Source of the DNA: Paenibacillus sp. RC67
GTDB lineage: Bacteria > Bacillota > Bacilli > Paenibacillales > NBRC-103111
DNA length: 64,000 nucleotides
NCBI RefSeq assembly: GCF_030020805.1
Contig: NZ_CP125098.1
Location: forward strand, 5,975,501 to 6,039,500
Reading direction: 5' to 3'
Shown here piece by piece: positions 52,497 to 61,216 of this stretch. How positions within the stretch are numbered: the stretch's first letter is position 1; each line of letters starts with the position of its first letter. Under the pieces are notes generated by a model, which made no database searches, was not told the origin of the DNA, and worked only from the letters and a program-made list of their open reading frames with translations. Position numbers and translations under genes: made by a program.

Positions 52497-54368
52497 TTAA
52501 TACACATCGCGTTGATAACGGCCTTGCTCCTGCAGCTCGGCTACATAAGCCGCAGCCTCTTCAGGACTCTTGGCTCCTTGCTGCTCGATAATAGTAAGCA
52601 GCGCCTTATGCACATCATGGGCCATATGCTTCTCATCACCGCATACATAGACATGAGCGCCTTCCTGCAGCCATTGATACAGCTCGGAAGCATTCTCCAG
52701 CATTCTGTGCTGAACGTATACTTTGTCCTCGGTATCACGGGAGAATGCCACGTCCAGATTCGTCAATGCTCCAGCTTTCAACATCCGCTGCCAATCAGTC
52801 TGATACAGGAAGTCAGTTACAAAATGCCGGTCTCCATAGAACAGCCACGATCTGCCGTTTACACCAAGCTCTTCTCGCTCCTCCAGGAAAGCTCGGAACG
52901 GCGCGACGCCGGTACCAGGTCCGACCATAATAACCGGAGTATCCGGATTAACAGGTGGTTTAAAGTTCGGATTTTTCTGTATAAAAATCGGAAGCGTATC
53001 GCCCGGTTGAAGACGTTCTGAAGCATGTACGGAGCAAACACCGCCGCGCTCCCTGCCATGAGCCTCATACTGTACTTTTCTGATCGTTAAATGAACTTCA
53101 TCCGGGTGCGCGTTGTAGCTGCTTGCAATTGAGTAAAGACGAGGCGGCAGCTTGCGGGCCAATGCTGGGATATCTCCCGGAGTTAAAGTCCATGGAGCAA
53201 AATCACTCAACAGGTCCAGCAAATCTCTTCCGCTCATGTATTCCTTCAGATCCTGCTTATGATCTGGCTTTACCAGCTCCGCCAGTTTACTGTTACCTGA
53301 AAATGCCACTGCTTTCTCCATGAGCGGCTTAGTCAGGACGGTAATCTCGTAGTGATGAAGCAGCGCATCCCTCAAAGAGGATGTCTCGCCCGCTTTCCCT
53401 ACAGCAACGAGCGCTTCCGGATTCCACTTCATCGCGTCCACGATAGCATTCACAAGGGATGGATCGTTCTGCGGATAGACGCCAACACAATCGCCTGGTT
53501 CATAGGTAAGCCCGGAACCATCAAGCGAAAGCTCCAAATGGCGAGTCTCACGATCCGAACCGCGTCCGTTCAAATTAAGATTATCAAGTACCTCAGCATG
53601 AAACGGATTAGAACGGGAATATTCCGACTGATCTTCGCTCGAAGCGGAAGCTGTGAGGACTGCAACTGAACCGGAGGAAGCAGGCGCTGCTTGAGCAGAT
53701 GCACTTACCGCGTCGGTAACACTCGCTATCCAAGAGGCTGCTGACTCCTCGAAATCCACATCGCAATCGATACGAGCAGCTATACGCTGAGCTCCGAGCT
53801 CCTCTAACCGATTGTCAAAATCTTGTCCCGTTTTGCAGAAAAACTCATAGGACGTGTCACCAAGGGCAAGAACGGAGTACTTAACGCCCTCCAGCTTTGG
53901 CGCTCTTTTACTGAACAAAAACTCATAGAAGGTCAAGGCATTATCCGGCGGATCGCCTTCTCCATGAGTACTGGCAAGTACGAACAAATAGCTGGCTTTT
54001 TTCAAATTGTTCGTTTTGTATTGATTCATAGCTGAGAGAGTCACTGCAAAGCCCTGCTCCTTCAGCTTATCCGATAATCTGCCCGCCAAGCGCTGGGCGT
54101 TACCAGTTTGAGAACCGTAAAGAATAGTCGCCTCACAGGGCGTCTGAATCTCAGGAACCAAGGTCAGCACCTGTGGGGTGGACCCAATCGTATCGTTGGC
54201 ACGCACTGGAGCTTCAACTTGAGCAGCTTGGCTTCCAGGACGATAAAAGGCTAAATATCCTCCCAACCATTGGATCTGTGCCTCAGTCAAGGTTGGCAAA
54301 AGTCGATTGATCAGCTCGGCCTGCTCTTCCGTAAAAGGACTGTTCGTTACTTTGAGTTGCAACAACAT
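52497..54368 (-). CDS. cysJ: Sulfite reductase flavoprotein alpha subunit
   Basis: Passes electrons from NADPH through FAD and FMN to CysI. Flavodoxin domain (ILYGSQTGNAQRLA and LASTHGEGDPPDNA, about residues 80-225), FAD-binding with RLYSIASSYN, and the NADPH part with VGPGTGVAPFRAFLEERE and YVCGDEKHMAHDV ending RYQRDVY. 623 residues, full length. First gene of the cysJI unit. Confidence 0.96.
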   Translation of the reverse strand: MLLQLKVTNSPFTEEQAELINRLLPTLTEAQIQWLGGYLAFYRPGSQAAQVEAPVRANDTIGSTPQVLTLVPEIQTPCEATILYGSQTGNAQRLAGRLSDKLKEQGFAVTLSAMNQYKTNNLKKASYLFVLASTHGEGDPPDNALTFYEFLFSKRAPKLEGVKYSVLALGDTSYEFFCKTGQDFDNRLEELGAQRIAARIDCDVDFEESAASWIASVTDAVSASAQAAPASSGSVAVLTASASSEDQSEYSRSNPFHAEVLDNLNLNGRGSDRETRHLELSLDGSGLTYEPGDCVGVYPQNDPSLVNAIVDAMKWNPEALVAVGKAGETSSLRDALLHHYEITVLTKPLMEKAVAFSGNSKLAELVKPDHKQDLKEYMSGRDLLDLLSDFAPWTLTPGDIPALARKLPPRLYSIASSYNAHPDEVHLTIRKVQYEAHGRERGGVCSVHASERLQPGDTLPIFIQKNPNFKPPVNPDTPVIMVGPGTGVAPFRAFLEEREELGVNGRSWLFYGDRHFVTDFLYQTDWQRMLKAGALTNLDVAFSRDTEDKVYVQHRMLENASELYQWLQEGAHVYVCGDEKHMAHDVHKALLTIIEQQGAKSPEEAAAYVAELQEQGRYQRDVY

Positions 54369-54384
54369 CCACCTCGCATCGTTT

Positions 54385-54415
54385 CATATTAATATTATTC
54401 CAAGTTGGTTACTCT
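54385..54415 (-). promoter_or_regulatory. Possible CymR-type site upstream of cysJI
   Basis: The minus strand reads AACCAACTTGGAATAATATT, a dyad reminiscent of the CymR motif used for cysteine genes in Bacillota. No S-box or T-box is visible in the 208-nt leader. Low confidence. Confidence 0.3.
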
Positions 54416-54576
54416 GTTTTTCCTTCTGCTCTTATGCTACAGCAGTCTATCTACAGGGTCAATGCGATTAGTCGATTTTTGTCTATAAAAGTTTTTGTGG
54501 AATGATTTCAATTTTTCTTATAAATGAAATCAATCCTCTAAGAGATACCTCAGTGAACACTATGCTGCATCTTCAA

Positions 54577-55251
54577 TCATTGCCGCCTGCGTTTGAAAAA
54601 GGCGACGATTCGTCCGTCCGCAGGCATTACGGAAACTAGCTCCCAGCCGTAGCGCCCCCAGTGGGATAAGGCTTCATCCAATGTCCATCCGCTGTGTTCC
54701 ATTTCACCACCTTGCAAGCAATCCCCGAGTGCCACATCCGTTGCATATTCCCACATCTCCCCGCCGGCCTGCAGCTCAAAAGGTGGAGTCAGCCGTTCCA
54801 CCTTAAGATCCCATCTTACTCTAGTAGTCGCTTTGGAAAGTGTCTCAATAATGGGTTCTCTTTCAGTAACCTCCAGTGGAAATAGCCGCGGTGCCCGCGG
54901 GAAATGGAACGTTCTATGCGAATGATATACCTGCAGCACCATCGTACCGACTGAAGTACCGTTATCGTCATATAGGACATACCAGACACATCGTTCCCTC
55001 TCTTCAGGTGGCCCCCAGTTTTCCACGGAATCTTTGCGATTGAACCCTGCTTTAGCGCTGTATCCATCCGCTCTCAACTGCTCCAAGACCGGAATCATGA
55101 ACTCTTGAATACAGACGCCATAGGCACGGTCTCCATACTCCTCGAACATTTGCGTCAACTGCTCCTTCTTGTCCTCATAGACCTTTCTCCACGAATTTGA
55201 AAATGTATTTTCGACATTTCGAACTATCGCGTGTATTAAAGCTTTTTCCAT
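54577..55251 (-). CDS. Hypothetical protein, possibly DUF6022
   Basis: A 224-residue soluble protein. The second half ends with a compact module (EYATDVALGDCLQGG, WTLDEALSHWGRYGWELVSV, AFFKRRR) similar in style to DUF4177-like domains; the whole resembles Paenibacillus DUF6022 proteins, but this is from memory of the pattern. No catalytic motif. Divergent from a TetR gene; two operator-like repeats lie between, so it is the likely target of that repressor. Confidence 0.6.
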   Translation of the reverse strand: MEKALIHAIVRNVENTFSNSWRKVYEDKKEQLTQMFEEYGDRAYGVCIQEFMIPVLEQLRADGYSAKAGFNRKDSVENWGPPEERERCVWYVLYDDNGTSVGTMVLQVYHSHRTFHFPRAPRLFPLEVTEREPIIETLSKATTRVRWDLKVERLTPPFELQAGGEMWEYATDVALGDCLQGGEMEHSGWTLDEALSHWGRYGWELVSVMPADGRIVAFFKRRRQ

Positions 55252-55277
55252 ATTCTATCATCTCCCTCAAGAGTCAT

Positions 55278-55313
55278 TCTAACATCGTTAGATTATATTT
55301 TAACACCGTTAGA
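55278..55313. promoter_or_regulatory. Two tandem operator sites between divergent genes
   Basis: TCTAAC-ATC-GTTAGA (55278-55292) and TTTAAC-ACC-GTTAGA (55299-55313) are the same dyad 21 bp apart, two helical turns, in front of a TATAAT (55328) for the TetR gene. Confidence 0.78.
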
Positions 55314-55359
55314 TTAATACTATATGGTATAATTGTCAATAATTCATTGGAGGGCAATA

Positions 55360-56097
55360 ATGGCACGAAGAAGAACCTATCCGTCTCAAACGGAAATTCA
55401 AACAGGAAACATGGAACATATTCATACACCTTTAGACCGTGCCCGGATCGTCCGTACGGTCTTGAGTATGCTGCAAGAGGAAGGCTTGGAACAGATCAGC
55501 ATGCGCAAAATTGCGGATTCGCTTGGCGTGAAAGCCGCATCACTCTACTATCACGTGAAGGATAAAGAGCAGTTGCTTCACTTATTGGCAGAACAGATAA
55601 GTTCAGAAGTCGAATTTCCTGACGAACAATTGGATTGGCGGGAGCAGCTTCGGCAATGGTCACTTCATTTTCGCCGAGTCCTGCATCTGTATCAAGACTC
55701 CGTGCAAATCATGAGTGCAACGATCGCGGCTAGTCCGAACCGGCTATCGCACATCGAATTTTTGTTCCGAATCTTAGCCGAGTCGGGGTTCAAGGAATCA
55801 CAAATTCCTTGGCTTGCCTCTATGCTTAAAAGTTACATTTACGGTTTCATAGATGAAGAGAACCGGTTAGCCGCTCGTGCGAAGATAGAGCATGTGGATG
55901 TAGATCAAATGGGGAAAAATTACACAGAGAAGTTTCAAGCTCTCTCCCCAGAGTTCTATCCCTATCTGGGCCGATTTGCGGCATACACCACAGCTGTCGA
56001 TTGGGATAATGAATTTACATTTGGAGTTAATGTTCTGTTGGATGGATTTGAGGCTCAGAGGACACATGAAAAAACAGGTAAAGAAAAAAATCCGTAA
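55360..56097 (+). CDS. TetR-family regulator (TetR_C type)
   Basis: HTH segment ISMRKIADSLGVKAASLYYHV (residues about 46-66) and a C-terminal ligand-binding region like that of tetracycline repressors. Start at ATG 55360 after TTGGAGGG; the frame opens at 55333. The N-terminal about 30 residues before the HTH helix are unusually long and Thr/Arg-rich. Divergent from the hypothetical gene. Confidence 0.92.
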   Translation: MARRRTYPSQTEIQTGNMEHIHTPLDRARIVRTVLSMLQEEGLEQISMRKIADSLGVKAASLYYHVKDKEQLLHLLAEQISSEVEFPDEQLDWREQLRQWSLHFRRVLHLYQDSVQIMSATIAASPNRLSHIEFLFRILAESGFKESQIPWLASMLKSYIYGFIDEENRLAARAKIEHVDVDQMGKNYTEKFQALSPEFYPYLGRFAAYTTAVDWDNEFTFGVNVLLDGFEAQRTHEKTGKEKNP

Positions 56098-56120
56098 CCA
56101 AACTGGTTATGGATTTTTTT
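56084..56120. terminator. Bidirectional terminator overlapping TetR stop
   Basis: AAAAAATCCGTAACCA and TGGTTATGGATTTTTT are near-exact inverses. The gene's stop codon falls inside the stem. Confidence 0.88.
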
Positions 56121-56138
56121 ATGAAGATATCTTTTGCC

Positions 56139-56486
56139 TTAACAAATTTGTTCGAAACGAACCTTATGCTCTTCTCCCCATTGATTCATTAAATCCAATA
56201 GAGGAATCAAGCTTTCCCCATAAGCAGTAAGGGAATATTCCACTTTCGGGGGGATTTCCGGGTAAATCTCACGTTTGACCAAGCCATGAGATTCCAATTC
56301 CCGCAGCTGATAAGTCAATACTTTTTGTGTTAAGCCTGGAATCAATTGAGTAAATTCACTGAACCGCTTCTTCCCATTTCGCAAATGGCATATAAGAAGC
56401 AGCTTCCATTTCCCTTCAATGATTCCCAAGGTTACATTAGCGGCATAATCAGAATCTGTAGGTCTCAAATCTCTTACTCCCTTCAC
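56139..56486 (-). CDS. HxlR-family regulator
   Basis: A 115-residue winged-helix protein: GKWKLLLICHLRNGKKRFSEF, LTYQLRELESHGLVKRE and VEYSLTAYGESL are the HxlR signature. Divergent from an MFS gene with 116 nt between; ACTTTAAT and AAATAAAGT-type repeats at 56493-56523 may be its site. Confidence 0.93.
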   Translation of the reverse strand: MKGVRDLRPTDSDYAANVTLGIIEGKWKLLLICHLRNGKKRFSEFTQLIPGLTQKVLTYQLRELESHGLVKREIYPEIPPKVEYSLTAYGESLIPLLDLMNQWGEEHKVRFEQIC

Positions 56487-56602
56487 AAAACTTACTTTAA
56501 TGATACTAAAGCGAAATAAAGTGCGTACTTCTCAAGATTCTATCTCTCCAGCATAATCGACTACATCAAGAAAATCAAAGAGAGAAGAGAGGGGAAAGCA
56601 CC

Positions 56603-57796
56603 ATGAAAGCCCAGTCTATTACATTCAATCAGGAGCAATCCAAGGCCAGGTTTCCCATTGCCATATATATTCTTATGGTCAGTGCGTTTGCCATTGGCAC
56701 AACGGAATTCGTCATAATGGGCATTCTTCCCGATGTAGCGGCAGATCTCGGGGTTTCCATCAGTAAAGCCGGCATGCTGGTGTCCGTATATGCGCTTGGC
56801 GTTGCTATCGGCGGGCCGCTTCTCACTGTGCTTACCGTGCGCATGCCAAGAAAAATATTGCTCATCCTGCTAATGTCATTATTCGTTGTTGCCAATGTGC
56901 TTAGCGCGAATGCATCCAATTATAGTACGCTGCTTATCGCTCGCATTCTTTCATCCTTCACGCACGGCACCCTGTTCGGAGTCGGATCCGTCGTCGCCGC
57001 TAGATTGGTGAGTCCGGACAGACAGGCCAGCGCAATAGCCATGATGTTCATAGGTGTAACACTGGCTAATATTTTGGGTGTTCCCTTAGGCACTTTCATC
57101 GGTCATGATTATGGGTGGCGCTCTGCCTTTTGGGTCGTAGCCTCTTTGGGAGCTATTTCACTAATTGCATTAGCTGTCTATGTCCCCAAGCTGCCTAACC
57201 ATGAAATCCCCAGCTTCCGCAAGGAAATCAGTGTACTCCGCCAGCCGCAAGTACTGCTTACCTTGTTAATGACCGTTTTCGGCTTTGGCGGTGTATTTGT
57301 CATCTTCACCTATATTTCACCCATGTTAACCGATATCACAGGCTTCCATCAAGACTCGGTAACCCTCTTGCTTCTGCTATTCGGAGCAGGCTTAACCATT
57401 GGCAATATTGTTGGAGGCAAGCTCTCCGACTGGAAGCTGCTGCCTTCCTTAGTTGGAATCCTTGTTATTCTCCTGATGATATATGGCCTCTTCACCTTTA
57501 CCGTTCATAACAAGTTAGCTGCAGCCATAACGATTTTCGTCTGGGGTATCGCTGCGTTTGCTACAGTCCCAGGCTTTCAGATGCGCGTATTGGAAAAAGC
57601 AAAGTCAGCTCCCAACCTTGCTTCTACACTTAACATTGGAGCTTTTAATTTGGGAGGTGCAGTGGGTGCCTGGCTTGGCGGAATGGTACTCGACAGCCCA
57701 TTGGGGCTTCAAGCTCTACCATGGGTCGCCGCTGTAGTAACGCTGATTGGACTCATCGTGACCCTTTGGAGTCGATCTCTTAAATCATCTTCTTAA
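56603..57796 (+). CDS. MFS transporter, DHA1 (AraJ/YdhP-like)
   Basis: A 397-residue 12-helix transporter: FAIGTTEFVIMGILPDVAAD at TM1, the diagnostic AraJ/PbuE start, then RILSSFTHGTLFGVGSVVAA and AWLGGMVLDSPLG. Family members export sugars, purines or drugs. Divergent from and probably repressed by HxlR. GAGAGGGGAAAG lies before the ATG. Confidence 0.9.
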   Translation: MKAQSITFNQEQSKARFPIAIYILMVSAFAIGTTEFVIMGILPDVAADLGVSISKAGMLVSVYALGVAIGGPLLTVLTVRMPRKILLILLMSLFVVANVLSANASNYSTLLIARILSSFTHGTLFGVGSVVAARLVSPDRQASAIAMMFIGVTLANILGVPLGTFIGHDYGWRSAFWVVASLGAISLIALAVYVPKLPNHEIPSFRKEISVLRQPQVLLTLLMTVFGFGGVFVIFTYISPMLTDITGFHQDSVTLLLLLFGAGLTIGNIVGGKLSDWKLLPSLVGILVILLMIYGLFTFTVHNKLAAAITIFVWGIAAFATVPGFQMRVLEKAKSAPNLASTLNIGAFNLGGAVGAWLGGMVLDSPLGLQALPWVAAVVTLIGLIVTLWSRSLKSSS

Positions 57797-57813
57797 CAAC
57801 ACAAAGTCGATTG

Positions 57814-58908
57814 TTACATTGCAAGCTCGCTCCATGCTTGATTCAACCATTCGGCGAACTGCTCTTTCTCTTCAAATTGAGGATAATGAGCGGATTTTTC
57901 GAAAAGCACAAAATCTTTCTTTGGAGCGTCCAGCGTGTTCAAATATTGTTGTGCCACTTTGGCTGAGGTCATATAATCGTATTTGCCCATAACAAAATAG
58001 CAGGGAATTTCCAGTCTTTTGACGATTTGATCAATAGGGTTCTCTGCTTCCTCTGCCAACAGTGGTTTTTGTGAAACAGAAACACCTCTCAGAAAGCGAA
58101 CGACATCCAGCAAATTATACTCGGGGTGCAGTAGGAATCCTTTATAGTAATCCATATTATCGTCAATCAGCCTTGCGGCGCCACCATATTTACGAACCAA
58201 GTCACGGGGAGTTAACTGCTCCCCTCTGGCTATCGAGGCATGCAGCTGCTCTAACCGTTTCACATCATTTACGCTGCCGGCCAACTTGGCCTGCTCCATG
58301 GTGTATTCCCAACCATCCAGCTCGCTCCGTACTTGATCGGAAACCTGTCCGATTCCAATATAAGCTGTAAACCGCTCAGGCGCTTGAGCCGCAGCCTTCA
58401 TTCCAATGTAGGTTCCAAACGAATGACCGATCAGCAGTACTTTCTTTTGTCCAAATTTCTTGGCAGCATAATCGGTCAAAGCCAACAAGTCTGCCACGAG
58501 CAGGTCTGTCGTTACATTCGAGTAGTCTTCAAAAAAATGATACGATTTACCGCTACCCCGTTGATCATAATGAATAATCGTGAAATGTTCCTCAAGCAAT
58601 TGCTGGTACTGCCTCACATATGGAATCTCCGAACAGCCCGGACCGCCATGCACGAATATAATAATCGGATTACGCCGATCCTTTCCCCTAATCATCACTT
58701 CATGCCCGGTGCCATTGATTTGGACTTGCTCCAATAGGCTGATACTTTGTTCACCTTTAATTGAAGGTGTCCAAGTGGGGAATATCATTCCGGCCACTAA
58801 TAGAAGGACAAGGAGTGTTATACTGATCTTCCATAATTTTGTAATTTGTCGTTTCAATCGACGTCTCCTAGTTCTTGGTATCAACTTAAACCTTCTGCAG
58901 CAAAGCAT
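57814..58908 (-). CDS. Alpha/beta hydrolase, membrane-anchored, prolyl-aminopeptidase-like
   Basis: A basic N-terminus (CCRRFKLIPRTRRRRLKR) and one membrane helix (about residues 28-46) hold an extracytoplasmic alpha/beta hydrolase. Oxyanion box HGGPG, nucleophile GHSFG, and late Asp (GKYDYM) and His (KSAHYPQF) complete the triad as in proline iminopeptidases. True substrate unknown. Convergent with the MFS gene. Confidence 0.88.
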   Translation of the reverse strand: MLCCRRFKLIPRTRRRRLKRQITKLWKISITLLVLLLVAGMIFPTWTPSIKGEQSISLLEQVQINGTGHEVMIRGKDRRNPIIIFVHGGPGCSEIPYVRQYQQLLEEHFTIIHYDQRGSGKSYHFFEDYSNVTTDLLVADLLALTDYAAKKFGQKKVLLIGHSFGTYIGMKAAAQAPERFTAYIGIGQVSDQVRSELDGWEYTMEQAKLAGSVNDVKRLEQLHASIARGEQLTPRDLVRKYGGAARLIDDNMDYYKGFLLHPEYNLLDVVRFLRGVSVSQKPLLAEEAENPIDQIVKRLEIPCYFVMGKYDYMTSAKVAQQYLNTLDAPKKDFVLFEKSAHYPQFEEKEQFAEWLNQAWSELAM

Positions 58909-58952
58909 CAGCTGATTACGATGTCGGTATTAATTGAAGTTGCCTGGTTGTA

Positions 58953-59100
58953 GCGATTCAAGAACCCTCATTGGCTTAAGGGGTACCCCCCGGGTCCGAC
59001 GGACATAGACATTTCAGGGTTGTCTGCCTAATTCCACTTCTCCGTAACGCCTTCGGCAGACCAAGGAACGTATGCCCTGCAGCGTGAATACGGTGTTAGA
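58953..59100. repeat. Structured intergenic repeat, copy A
   Basis: Shares CTTAAGG (58975) and GGTTGTCTGCCT (59018) spaced 43 nt with copies B and C, then ACTTC-CCG-AA-GCCT and ends in GTTAGAT. Contains several short palindromes. Lies at the 3' end of the VanW gene. Confidence 0.78.
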
Positions 59101-59134
59101 TAATGGCCCAACGGAACCAACATGATTAAATTTC

Positions 59135-59950
59135 TTACACAGATTCAGTTAATTCGTTTGATTTCATGTATTTAACTTCCGAATTATTCTTCATTACTAA
59201 TTCCTCATTAACAAGTTTGTTATCATACTTGCTTATTTCCATCCTCCATATTTCATTTCCCCTGTACCACCTATTCTCATTTTGATAAAACTGATGATTT
59301 CTTTCTTCCACTTTGTAATTGAATTCCAATTCTTCGTTACAAATTATCGTTCCTTCCAAAAATTCATCAGATAAAAATATATTAAATTGAAAACTAAAGT
59401 TTGTTGGGTTATAAAATTGCAAATCTACATAATTATAAAAAACACTTGTTCCTGTTCCAAAAGGAATAACTCTTCTATCATCAGGAAATATATCAAAACT
59501 ATGATGATGACGTTCCTTGATCTCAAGTGGTGTATGAAGAGCCAGCCAAAATAGCATATTGGCTAATTGGCATAGTCCACCTCCCGTACCAGTTCGAACT
59601 TCTCCATTTGATAGCATTAACCCTTCAATATAACCCTTGCCTTTTGTTGTTTTACCTATTAGTTTCCAAAAAGAAAATGTCTCTCCTGGATTTATAACTA
59701 CCCCATCAATATGTTCAAGAGCAATTTTTAGATTTTTTATTTTATTTTCTTGTAATATTGGATCCGAATTAGCTAGGACTCTTCTTAAAACGGATTTGTG
59801 CTTCTTACAAACAAAATCAAACTCATCAGGCTTTCTACTTTGTGCATATTTTATTTTGGGATTTAGATTCCTAAGATGTCTCTTCAATATAAGCTGCTGT
59901 ACTCTCAACTTGTATAAAAAAGGAAAATACCTCAATAATTTTTTCTTCAT
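59135..59950 (-). CDS. VanW family protein
   Basis: VanW domain: INPGETFSFWKLIG, GYIEGLMLSNGEV, GTGGGLCQLANMLFWLAL and HHSFDIFP match the family found beside vancomycin-resistance genes and in many orphan settings, where the function is unknown. No vanA/H/X genes here. The gene is clearly AT-richer than its neighbours, suggesting recent transfer, and sits between structured repeats A and B. Start ATG at 59950. Confidence 0.88.
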   Translation of the reverse strand: MKKKLLRYFPFLYKLRVQQLILKRHLRNLNPKIKYAQSRKPDEFDFVCKKHKSVLRRVLANSDPILQENKIKNLKIALEHIDGVVINPGETFSFWKLIGKTTKGKGYIEGLMLSNGEVRTGTGGGLCQLANMLFWLALHTPLEIKERHHHSFDIFPDDRRVIPFGTGTSVFYNYVDLQFYNPTNFSFQFNIFLSDEFLEGTIICNEELEFNYKVEERNHQFYQNENRWYRGNEIWRMEISKYDNKLVNEELVMKNNSEVKYMKSNELTESV

Positions 59951-60023
59951 TGAGCGAATCCTCAATTCTTAAGAATTTTAAGTATATAAAATTTATTTTG
60001 GTTCTTGCGGATATCGTTCTTAT

Positions 60024-60178
60024 ATTCACGAAACCGAGAGGCTTAAGGTGGCGCAGCGACCGGGTGGCTCCGCAACTTAGCCTCGAGGTTGTCTGCCTGA
60101 TACTACTTCCCCGAAATGCCTAGGGCGCGGACGGAGGACTGTTTCGCCCCCTGTGGGAATGCTGTGCTGTGTTATGTA
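60024..60178. repeat. Structured intergenic repeat, copy B
   Basis: CTTAAGG at 60042 and GGTTGTCTGCCT at 60087 (45-nt spacing), with GGCTCCGCAACTTAGCC hairpin potential between and a right part aligning with copy A through GGACGGAGGA to GTTATGT (60172). Confidence 0.78.
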
Positions 60179-60228
60179 AAGTTTTTTCTGCTCCAATTTA
60201 CACAAAAAAAATCTGCAATATTAATATA

Positions 60229-60606
60229 TTATTGCAGACGTAGTTCTAGGTTGTTAAGGTCAATATTGAATTTAGCACTCATTAATATATCAAGTCCAAG
60301 TAATCCGTTAATATCTTCATAAGGGAATGAAGTAAAATCAATCGCAACATCTTTCATAATAAAATCCCCTACTTGAATCAATTCAATTTTCTTTATAAAT
60401 GCGTGTTCTTTACCTCCTATTCCAAAACTCGTTACAATCTCATCTTCAGCTGTCACCCTAATCCCAATATCATCTACTTCATCTTGCGATAGTAAGGTAT
60501 GACTTGCTCCAGTATCAATTACAATATTATCAATGGTTTTCATCATTCCCTTATAGCTAATTTGAATTGATGTAAATAATAACCCGTCACGGTACTCAAA
60601 CTTCAT
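60229..60606 (-). CDS. Retropepsin-like aspartyl protease
   Basis: A 125-residue single-domain protein with the active-site triplet in VIDTGASHTLL (Asp near residue 31), a flap segment FGIGGKEHAF, and the second conserved turn NGLLGLDIL. The fold acts as a homodimer. Its start overlaps the upstream partner's stop at 60606, so the two are coupled. AT-rich. Target unknown. Confidence 0.88.
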   Translation of the reverse strand: MKFEYRDGLLFTSIQISYKGMMKTIDNIVIDTGASHTLLSQDEVDDIGIRVTAEDEIVTSFGIGGKEHAFIKKIELIQVGDFIMKDVAIDFTSFPYEDINGLLGLDILMSAKFNIDLNNLELRLQ

Positions 60607-60848
60607 TAATGAGTTCTCCTTAGTCCATTACGGTTACGAATCTTAATGATAACCTGAGCTTTAGATGTATGATAAATAATTGTGTTATTCTTACTTTTCA
60701 ACAATTCGTTTGTAGCTTCTTCATCCCTTATAGGGCCTATCACTGCAACCTCTTCGACTATTTCTTGATCTTCCTGAAGTTCTGATTCCATAATTTCGAA
60801 CTTCACAAATTGATTAGGATAGATATTTCTCACTTCTTGCCATTTCAT
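60606..60848 (-). CDS. Partner of the retropepsin-like protease (unknown family)
   Basis: An 80-residue protein opening WQEVRNIYPNQFVKFEIMES, Glu-rich in the middle, ending with basic residues IKIRNRNGLRR. I recognise no named domain, but its pairing with small retropepsin-like proteases is seen in Bacillota. The stop/start overlap with the protease gene suggests joint function. GGAGGGATC lies upstream of the ATG. Confidence 0.7.
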   Translation of the reverse strand: MKWQEVRNIYPNQFVKFEIMESELQEDQEIVEEVAVIGPIRDEEATNELLKSKNNTIIYHTSKAQVIIKIRNRNGLRRTH

Positions 60849-60952
60849 GCGTTTGATCCCTCCAAACGTCTTTAAATTAATACTAAAATTATACCATATT
60901 ATTAAATTTCGGTTTTACAAGCGTTAGATAGGAATTTCACTTCGGGAGCTGT

Positions 60953-61051
60953 ATTTCACTAAGTCGAGAGCCTTAAGGCAGCTTCATACCGGCCACAACG
61001 CGGTTAGGTTCGCAGAGGTTGTCTGCCTGAGCCAACTTCCTCGAAATCCTC
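60953..61051. repeat. Structured intergenic repeat, copy C
   Basis: CTTAAGG at 60972, GGTTGTCTGCCT at 61017 (45-nt spacing), ACTTCCTCGAAAT following. The right-hand part present in A and B is missing; GTTAGAT instead lies to the left at 60924-60930. Confidence 0.75.
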
Positions 61052-61075
61052 ATTGAATTACTTTAAAGGCATCTT

Positions 61076-61216
61076 TTAATAGCTTTCATTATTACAAAGA
61101 ATACATCCATGACATGACAAGTAAATGCTATGCTTCTGACATTTTGGATAACCGAAAGGTATTGTTGGATTATCATCACCCTCTTCAATCTCAGACCATT
61201 CTATGTAACTATTTAT
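61076..61216 (-). pseudogene. Gene fragment with Cys-x2-Cys end
   Basis: An open stretch of about 47 codons ending in TAA (61076-61078) reads like protein: IEWSEIEEGDDNPTIPFGYP, then KHSIYLSCHGCILCNNESY with two Cys pairs. It has no ATG, no SD site, and begins next to a stop. Probably the remnant 3' end of a gene whose front was lost. Confidence 0.45.

Noticed and set aside
54369-54576. SAM riboswitch (S-box) before cysJI
   Set aside because: None of the conserved S-box segments is present.
59135-59950. Vancomycin-resistance locus
   Set aside because: Only a VanW-family gene is present; ligase and dipeptidase genes are absent, and VanW proteins are common without resistance.
58953-61051. 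True integron cassette array
   Set aside because: GTTAGAT-like cores exist, but gene orientation relative to them is atypical and no integrase gene is in the window; kept only as a hypothesis.
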